Assembly: GCF_900116135.1 (NCBI RefSeq)
Contig: NZ_FOZX01000001.1
Span: forward strand, 248,001-312,000
Direction of reading: 5' to 3'
DNA: 64,000 bases
Source of the DNA: Saccharopolyspora flava
GTDB taxonomy: Bacteria; Actinomycetota; Actinomycetes; Mycobacteriales; Pseudonocardiaceae
This document shows positions 58,828-64,000 of this stretch, in pieces (position 1 is the first letter of the stretch; each line of letters starts with the position of its first letter). The notes beneath the pieces are model-generated. The model did no database searches, was not told the origin of the DNA, and saw nothing but the letters and a program-made list of their open reading frames with translations. The position numbers and the translations under genes were made by a program.

Positions 58828-60216
58828 ATGCTTTCCAGCCTCTCCGTCCCGCTCGCCCAGGCCGCGACCTGGTCGGCGCAGGACACCCGCCTGCTGAGCG
58901 CCGCCGTCGCGGGCATCGCCGTGATCGTCGTGCTGATCAGCTGGGCGAAGCTGCACCCCTTCCTGTCCCTGGCGCTCGGCGCGACCACGCTCGGCGTGGT
59001 GGCCGGGATGCCCTTCGGCGACCTGGTGGACACCTTCACCGAAGGCCTCGGCAAGACCGTCGGCGACGTCGGCCTGCTGGTCGCGCTCGGCGCGATGCTC
59101 GGCAAGCTGCTCACCGACAGCGGCGGCGCCGATCGGGTCGTCGAGACCGTCATGCGCCGCACGACCGACAAGACGCTGCCGTGGGCGATGGTGTTCATCG
59201 CCGCGCTGCTGGGCCTGCCGATGTTCTTCGAGGTCGGCGTCGTCCTGCTGGTCCCGGTCGTGGTCATGGTGGCAGCCCGGACCGAGCAGCCGATGCTGAA
59301 GGTCGGCATCCCCGCGCTGGCCGGGCTGTCGATCCTGCACGGTCTCGTCCCGCCGCACCCCGGTCCGCTGGCCGCCGTCGACGCGCTGCACGTCGACCTC
59401 GGGCTGACGCTGGCGCTGGGCGTCGTGGTGGCGATCCCGACCGCGATCGTGGCGGGCCCGGTGTTCGGCTCGTTCATCGCCAAGCGCGTCGACCTGCCGC
59501 CGGCCACCCACCTGCTGGGCTCGACGCCGCAGCGGGAGGAGCAGGCGCACCGGCCGAGCTTCTTCGCCGCGGTGGCGATGCTGCTGCTGCCGGTCGTGCT
59601 GATGCTGTGCAAGTCGGTCGCCGACCTGACGCTCGCCGAGGGCACGCTCGGCTACACGATCCTGGACACCATCGGCACGCCGGTCGTGGCGATGATGCTG
59701 ACGGTGCTGATCGCCATCGTGGTGCTCGGCCGCGGCGCCCGGTTCTCCCGCAACCGGCTCTCCGAGGTGGTCGGCGGTTCGCTGCCGGCGATCGCCGGGA
59801 TCATCCTCATCGTCGGCGCGGGCGGCGGTTTCAAGCAGACGCTGGTCGATTCCGGCGTCAACGACGTGATCACCGACGTGGCGGCCGGGGCGAGCCTGTC
59901 GCCGCTGGTGCTGGGCTGGCTGATCGCGGTCGGCATCCGGGTCGCGACGGGATCGGCGACGGTGGCCACGATCTCGGCCGCCGGCATGGTCGCCCCGCTG
60001 GTCGCGGGCCTGCCGCCCGCCCAGGGCGCGCTGGTCGCCCTCGCCATCGGCTCCGGCTCGCTGTTCCTCTCGCACGTCAACGACGCCGGCTTCTGGCTGG
60101 TCAAGGAGTACTTCGGCATGACGGTCGGCCAGACCCTCAAGACCTGGTCGGCCATGGAAACGATCCTCTCGGTCGTCTCCTTCGCCGTCATCCTCCTCCT
60201 CTCCACCGTCGTCTAG
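58828..60216 (+). CDS. GntP-family gluconate/sugar-acid permease
   Basis: This 462-residue permease has about 12-14 membrane helices and the GntP signatures (HPFLSLALGATTLGVVAGMP, LGLPMFFEVGVVLLVPVV, LVPPHPGPLAAV, VATGSATVATISAAGM, SHVNDAGFWLVKEYF). It imports gluconate or a related acid by proton symport. ATG at 58828 has GAGGAG seven bases upstream. Probably repressed by the divergent GntR protein. No gluconate kinase gene is adjacent. Confidence 0.95.
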   Translation: MLSSLSVPLAQAATWSAQDTRLLSAAVAGIAVIVVLISWAKLHPFLSLALGATTLGVVAGMPFGDLVDTFTEGLGKTVGDVGLLVALGAMLGKLLTDSGGADRVVETVMRRTTDKTLPWAMVFIAALLGLPMFFEVGVVLLVPVVVMVAARTEQPMLKVGIPALAGLSILHGLVPPHPGPLAAVDALHVDLGLTLALGVVVAIPTAIVAGPVFGSFIAKRVDLPPATHLLGSTPQREEQAHRPSFFAAVAMLLLPVVLMLCKSVADLTLAEGTLGYTILDTIGTPVVAMMLTVLIAIVVLGRGARFSRNRLSEVVGGSLPAIAGIILIVGAGGGFKQTLVDSGVNDVITDVAAGASLSPLVLGWLIAVGIRVATGSATVATISAAGMVAPLVAGLPPAQGALVALAIGSGSLFLSHVNDAGFWLVKEYFGMTVGQTLKTWSAMETILSVVSFAVILLLSTVV

Positions 60217-60242
60217 ACGGCGAGAACCGCAGGTTTCATCGG

Positions 60243-60312
60243 GTCAAAACCTGCGGTATTCGACCGGTCAAAAACCGCGGTATTCGTCGGGTCGAATACC
60301 GCGGTTTTTGAC
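60243..60312. repeat. Family B palindromic repeats, second copy
   Basis: Three 22-bp units at 60243-60264, 60267-60288 and 60291-60312 share GTC-AA ends and the CCGCGGT core with the array at 28922-28991. A partial unit begins at 60222, six bases after the GntP stop. Confidence 0.88.
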
Positions 60313-60431
60313 GCGCGCACGGCGAGCGGGGGGCGGGAGCGCGGCGGACGTGGGGTGGGGGGCGCGGTATATTGGCTGGTCGGGCCTTGGGGGTCCGGTT
60401 GTTCTGTCCGCGCCTGGTTTGAGGTGGCTCA

Positions 60432-62726
60432 TTGTCCGACGCCCGAGTTGATCGGGAGACCGTCCGCGCCGAGGAGATCGCGGCCGAGCAGCGCTACCTG
60501 AACGTGCTGTACGGCAAGCTCGACGACCTCCGAGCGGAGACCACCCAGCGGCTCAAGGCCACGCTGCGCGACAGCGGAGGACCGCCGCAGGCGCGCACCG
60601 AGCGCGACATCTCCACCCGCATGTACACCGACAAGCTCACCCAGCTCAGCGCCGTCGAGCACGGCCTGTGCTTCGGGCGCCTGGACCTCGACAGCGGCGA
60701 GACGTTCCGCGTCGGCAGGCTCGGCCTGTTCGACGAGGACAACGAGTACGAGCCGCTGCTGCTGGACTGGCGCGCCCCGGCCGCGCGGCCGTTCTACCTG
60801 GCCACGGCCGCCGCGCGGGACGGCGTGCGCCGCCGCAGGCACCTCAAGACCAGCTGGCGCAAGGTCCTGGACTACGAGGACGAGATCCTCGACCTCGACG
60901 CCGCCGAGCAGGGCAGCGACCTGGGCCTGGCCGGTGAGGCGACGCTGCTGGCGCGGCTGGACGCCCGCCGCACCGGTCAGATGCAGGACATCGTCTCCAC
61001 GATCCAGGCCGAGCAGGACCGCATCATCCGCGCGGGCATGAACGGCGTGCTGGTCGTGCAGGGCGGTCCGGGCACCGGCAAGACCGCGGTGGCGCTGCAC
61101 CGCGCGGCCTACCTGCTCTACACCTTCCGCGAGCAGCTGTCCAAGCGCGGCGTGCTCGTCGTCGGCCCGAACCCGACGTTCCTGCACTACATCGGCCAGG
61201 TGCTGCCGTCGCTGGGCGAGACCGGCGTGCTGCTGTCCACTGTGGGCGGTCTGTATCCCGGGATCACCGCCACCGCGACCGAATCCGCGCGCACCGCCGA
61301 GATCAAGGGCCGGGCCGACATGACCGGCGTGCTCACCGCCGCCGTGCGCGACCGGCAGCAGGTGCCGCGCGACCACGTCGAGGTGACCTTCGACCGCGAA
61401 CCGCTGTTCCTCAAGCGCAAGGACGCCACCGCCGCGCGCACCCGCGCCCGCCGCACGCGCCGCCCGCACAACCTGGCCCGCAGGGTGTTCCAGGACGAGA
61501 TGTACCGGTCGCTGACGCTGCAAGTCGGCGAAAGGCTGGGTCTGGAGCTGCTGGACCGGCGCGACCTCGACGAGATCAACGCCGAGCTGCGCGGCGACCC
61601 GGCCGTGGCCGGCGCGCTGGACGAGCTGTGGCCGGAGATGACGCCGCATCGGCTGCTCGACGAGCTGCTGAGCTCGCCGGAACGGCTGGCCACCGCCACC
61701 GCCAAGGTCCTCGCCGACGACGAGCGCGACGCGCTGCTGCGCCCGGCGGGCGCGCCGTGGACCCCGGCCGACGTCCCGCTGCTCGACGAGCTCGCCGAGC
61801 TGCTCGGCGAGGACGACGCGGCCGCGCGCGCCGAGCAGGAGCGCCAGGAGCGCGAGGAGCTCGCCTACGCCCAGGGCGTGCTGCACATCATGGAGCAGGA
61901 CGAGGAGATCGCCGACGAGGAGCGGCTGCGGGTCTCCGACGTCCTCGACGCGGAGCTGCTGGCCGAGCGCTTCCGCACCCGCAGCGACCTGTCCGCCGCC
62001 GAGCGCGCGGCCGAGGACCGCACCTGGACGTTCGGTCACGTCATCGTCGACGAGGCCCAGGAGCTCTCCGAGATGGCGTGGCGGGTGCTGATGCGCCGCT
62101 GCCCGAGCCGGTCGATGACGCTGGTCGGCGACGTGGCGCAGACCAGCGCGCTGGGCGGCACGAGCTCGTGGGACGCGGTGCTCAGCCCGTACGTGCAGGA
62201 CCGCTGGAAGCTGGCGGAGCTGACGGTGAACTACCGGACCCCGGCGGAGATCATGGACGTCGCCGCCGAGGTCCTGTCCGACATGGACACCGACCTGGAG
62301 CCGCCGCGGTCGGTGCGCACCACCGGGAACCCGCCGTGGTCGCAGCAGATCGCGACCGAGGACCTGGTTTCCGAGCTCCCCCAAGTGGTTTCGGAGGAGT
62401 TGGCGGAGGTCGAGGACGGCAGGCTGGCGGTGCTGATGCCGCCGGAGCTGCTGACCGAGATCGGCCCGCGGCTGGCGGAGTCCCTGCCGGAGGCGGTGGT
62501 CGGCACCCGGCCCGACGACCTGGAGTCGCCGGTGGTGCTGCTGACCGTGGACGAGGCCAAGGGCCTGGAGTTCGACGCGGTCCTGCTGGTCCGCCCGGAA
62601 GCCGTGACCGAGGAGTCCGACCGCGGTCTCAACGACCTCTACGTGGCCCTGACCCGCGCCACCCAGCGCCTCGGCATCGTCCACTGCGACGACCTGCCGC
62701 CGTCGCTGGCCCGCTCCTTCGAGTAG
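60432..62726 (+). CDS. helR: HelD/HelR-type RNA polymerase-associated helicase-like ATPase
   Basis: This 764-residue UvrD-like superfamily 1 ATPase has Walker A in QGGPGTGKTAVALHRAAYLL near residue 215, Walker B in HVIVDEAQELSEM, and a C-terminal motif V/VI region (TVDEAKGLEFDAVLL, NDLYVALTRATQRL). The coiled N-terminus (EEIAAEQRYLNVLYGKLDDL) reaches into RNA polymerase in HelD structures. HelR proteins in actinomycetes release stalled RNA polymerase and confer rifamycin tolerance. TTG start with GAGG seven bases upstream; TATATT at 60368-60373 may be the -10. Confidence 0.9.
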   Translation: MSDARVDRETVRAEEIAAEQRYLNVLYGKLDDLRAETTQRLKATLRDSGGPPQARTERDISTRMYTDKLTQLSAVEHGLCFGRLDLDSGETFRVGRLGLFDEDNEYEPLLLDWRAPAARPFYLATAAARDGVRRRRHLKTSWRKVLDYEDEILDLDAAEQGSDLGLAGEATLLARLDARRTGQMQDIVSTIQAEQDRIIRAGMNGVLVVQGGPGTGKTAVALHRAAYLLYTFREQLSKRGVLVVGPNPTFLHYIGQVLPSLGETGVLLSTVGGLYPGITATATESARTAEIKGRADMTGVLTAAVRDRQQVPRDHVEVTFDREPLFLKRKDATAARTRARRTRRPHNLARRVFQDEMYRSLTLQVGERLGLELLDRRDLDEINAELRGDPAVAGALDELWPEMTPHRLLDELLSSPERLATATAKVLADDERDALLRPAGAPWTPADVPLLDELAELLGEDDAAARAEQERQEREELAYAQGVLHIMEQDEEIADEERLRVSDVLDAELLAERFRTRSDLSAAERAAEDRTWTFGHVIVDEAQELSEMAWRVLMRRCPSRSMTLVGDVAQTSALGGTSSWDAVLSPYVQDRWKLAELTVNYRTPAEIMDVAAEVLSDMDTDLEPPRSVRTTGNPPWSQQIATEDLVSELPQVVSEELAEVEDGRLAVLMPPELLTEIGPRLAESLPEAVVGTRPDDLESPVVLLTVDEAKGLEFDAVLLVRPEAVTEESDRGLNDLYVALTRATQRLGIVHCDDLPPSLARSFE

Positions 62727-62729
62727 ACC

Positions 62730-63230
62730 TCAGCGCAGCACGGGCGCCGCGTACTGCTGCAACACCTGGGTGAGCTGCGCGCTGGACTCGCGGAGGTCGG
62801 ACGTGTCGATCAGGCGGTAGCCGGTCCAGCCGTCGTTCTGGAACATCCAGCCCTGCGGCACACCCGGGTTCAGGCCGCCCTGCGTCCACACCACCAGGTA
62901 GGAGGCGGTGTTCCGGTCGTCGCCGGGCTTGCGCAGCGTCGTCACCGAGACCCCGGCGACGTACTGCCAGCCCAGCGCCACCTTGACCCTCTCGGCCGGG
63001 TGCTCGATGAGGATGCCGCGCTCGTCGATGCGCATCGTCAGCCGCCGCAGGTTCTTGATCAGCAGCACCAGGCCCGCGATGACGCCGATGGGCGCCAAGA
63101 AGAAGATGCCGTGGATGCGCACTCCCTCATCGCTGGTCAGTCCGCCGACGAGCATGACCGTCCCGAGCACGCCGAGCGCGATCAGGACCAGCGGCGGGAT
63201 CAGGTTGCCCCGGTTCTTGTGGAAGTCCAC
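62730..63230 (-). CDS. PH-domain-like membrane protein
   Basis: This 166-residue protein has two membrane helices (LIPPLVLIALGVLGTVMLVGG and GIFFLAPIGVIAGLVLLI) and a C-terminal bacterial PH-like domain (TMRIDERGILIEHPAERVKVALGW). Function unknown. GTG at 63230 has GGGGAG upstream. It is convergent with helR, three bases from its stop. Confidence 0.82.
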   Translation of the reverse strand: MDFHKNRGNLIPPLVLIALGVLGTVMLVGGLTSDEGVRIHGIFFLAPIGVIAGLVLLIKNLRRLTMRIDERGILIEHPAERVKVALGWQYVAGVSVTTLRKPGDDRNTASYLVVWTQGGLNPGVPQGWMFQNDGWTGYRLIDTSDLRESSAQLTQVLQQYAAPVLR

Positions 63231-63400
63231 GCGTTCTCCCCATCCATTGTGGACACTCAAAGGCCGTTCACGACCCGGGAGAAGACCCTAGAGATCAACA
63301 CCGTGCGACGAACCCGATTCCCCGCGAAACTCCCGTGAACTACCCCACGTCCCCACCTCCACAACCCGACACACCACCCGAATCCGGTCACGGGGACCCG

Positions 63401-63556
63401 GAATACCGCCGTAATCCGTCAACGGAATACCGCAGTATTCGGTCCCCAACACGGATTACCGCCGTAATCGGGTACCCGATTACCGGAGTATTCGGGAACC
63501 CAACGCGGAATACCGCCGTAATCGGGGAGCGGAATACCGGAGTAATCCGGTCCCCG
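63401..63556. repeat. Family A palindromic repeat array, six units
   Basis: Six 16-bp dyad units; positions 63401-63537 match 48315-48451 with 5 mismatches in 137 bp. The array ends about 50 bp from the gltD stop. The remainder of 63231-63606 shows no gene. Confidence 0.92.
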
Positions 63557-63606
63557 ACGGCGGGGTGGGGTCGGGTGCGGGGTGAAAGTGATTGGGGTGG
63601 AGGGGT

Positions 63607-64000
63607 TCAGACCGCTAGGGGGAGGGCTGTGGGGTGGACCGGGTTGGGGAGTTCGGACGTGCCCATGAGGTGGGTGTCGACGGCGTGGGCGACCGAGCGG
63701 CCCTCGGCGATGGCCCAGACGACCAGCGACGCGCCGCGGTGGGCGTCGCCGCAGACGAACACGCCCGGAGCGGTGGTCTCCCAGTTCGAGCCGGACCCGA
63801 TCGTGCCGCGCTTGGTGAGCTCGATGCCCAGGCCGCCCAGCAGCGGCATGTGCTCGACGCCCTCGAACCCGATCGCCAACAGCGCCAGGTCGCAGGGCAG
63901 CTCCTCGACCTCGTCGGAGACCGGAACCACCTGGCGGCGCCCGTTCTCGTCACGTCGGACCTGAACCTGGCGCAGCCGCACCGCGCGCACGTTGCCGTCC
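63607..64000 (-). CDS. gltD: Glutamate synthase small subunit, C-terminal part (5' end outside window)
   Basis: The frame is open to the window edge; 131 C-terminal residues are visible. They carry the adenine-nucleotide domain end typical of GltD: DLALLAIGFEGVEHM, GVFVCGDAHRGASLVVWA and AIAEGRSVAHAVDTHLMG. The subunit passes NADPH electrons to GltB for glutamate synthesis from glutamine and 2-oxoglutarate. Confidence 0.95.
   Translation of the reverse strand, partial: DGNVRAVRLRQVQVRRDENGRRQVVPVSDEVEELPCDLALLAIGFEGVEHMPLLGGLGIELTKRGTIGSGSNWETTAPGVFVCGDAHRGASLVVWAIAEGRSVAHAVDTHLMGTSELPNPVHPTALPLAV

Noticed and set aside
60217-60431. Rifamycin-associated element upstream of the HelR-like gene
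   Set aside because: No sequence resembling the known inverted GGGGCTTGC-type element was found; only family B repeats and a possible -10.
60429-62684. Minus-strand open frame antisense to the HelR-like gene
   Set aside because: The sense frame has clear ATPase motifs; the antisense frame is low-complexity.

Overview
The window is a 64 kb piece of a high-GC actinobacterial chromosome. Third codon positions are strongly G/C, GTG and TTG starts are frequent, and several genes have a -10 hexamer only 6-8 nt before the start codon (leaderless mRNAs). Gene content fits Pseudonocardiales, most like Saccharopolyspora; the genus is an inference from protein style and was not tested. No rRNA, tRNA, CRISPR array, prophage, insertion sequence or secondary-metabolite cluster was seen.

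Layout. 1-4.7 kb: 3' end of methylmalonyl-CoA mutase with its MeaB chaperone, a short GntR regulator, a DUF305 lipoprotein and an LVIVD-repeat secreted protein. 4.7-10.8 kb: minus-strand genes for a degenerate PAS-GGDEF-EAL protein, aldo/keto reductase, M50-like membrane protease, M20 amidohydrolase and EI24 protein. 10.9-15 kb: siderophore-binding lipoprotein behind an iron box, a modular cell-wall hydrolase with a beta-propeller, and a DUF4232 lipoprotein. 15.1-20.3 kb: a 2-oxoacid dehydrogenase operon lpd-E1alpha-E1beta-E2 ending in two strong hairpins. 20.6-27.3 kb: PucR regulator, small membrane peptide, ATP-dependent DNA ligase, DsbA-VKOR oxidative-folding pair, RsbW-like kinase with its sigma factor, M23 peptidase. 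27.8-34.2 kb: a cysteine-type leader peptide before a TauE/SafE transporter, a UDP-sulfoquinovose-synthase homologue, a GtrA flippase, a fused GT-C/GT2 glycosyltransferase and a sugar epimerase; this is the most interesting block. 34.3-37.1 kb: Tm-1-like/PEP-hydrolase-like/SRPBCC operon and a small basic protein. 37.4-40.2 kb: acyl-CoA dehydrogenase with divergent TetR and a palindromic operator, then a MazEF-type toxin-antitoxin pair. 40.3-44.7 kb: tandem glycine riboswitch, gcvT, glyA and an amino-acid permease. 44.7-49.7 kb: an internally duplicated small protein, HTH regulator, DedA protein, PBP4-type carboxypeptidase and a LysE/Lrp divergent pair. 49.9-54.4 kb: thioesterase II, pyruvate kinase, VanZ, DUF2461 and ureidoglycine aminohydrolase. 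54.6-64 kb: ATPase-LuxR regulator, transglycosylase, FadR-like regulator with GntP permease, HelR-like RNA polymerase helicase, PH-domain protein and the 3' end of gltD.

Cross-cutting observations. Three unrelated families of short palindromic intergenic repeats occur. Every array lies close downstream of a stop codon. One 137-bp segment of family A occurs twice with 5 mismatches, and one family C element is a 64-bp perfect palindrome. The 27.8-34.2 kb block reads as a candidate envelope-glycosylation pathway that may use a sulfonated sugar: transporter for sulfite or an organosulfonate, UDP-sulfoquinovose synthase, polyprenyl-phosphate sugar synthase, flippase and membrane transferase.
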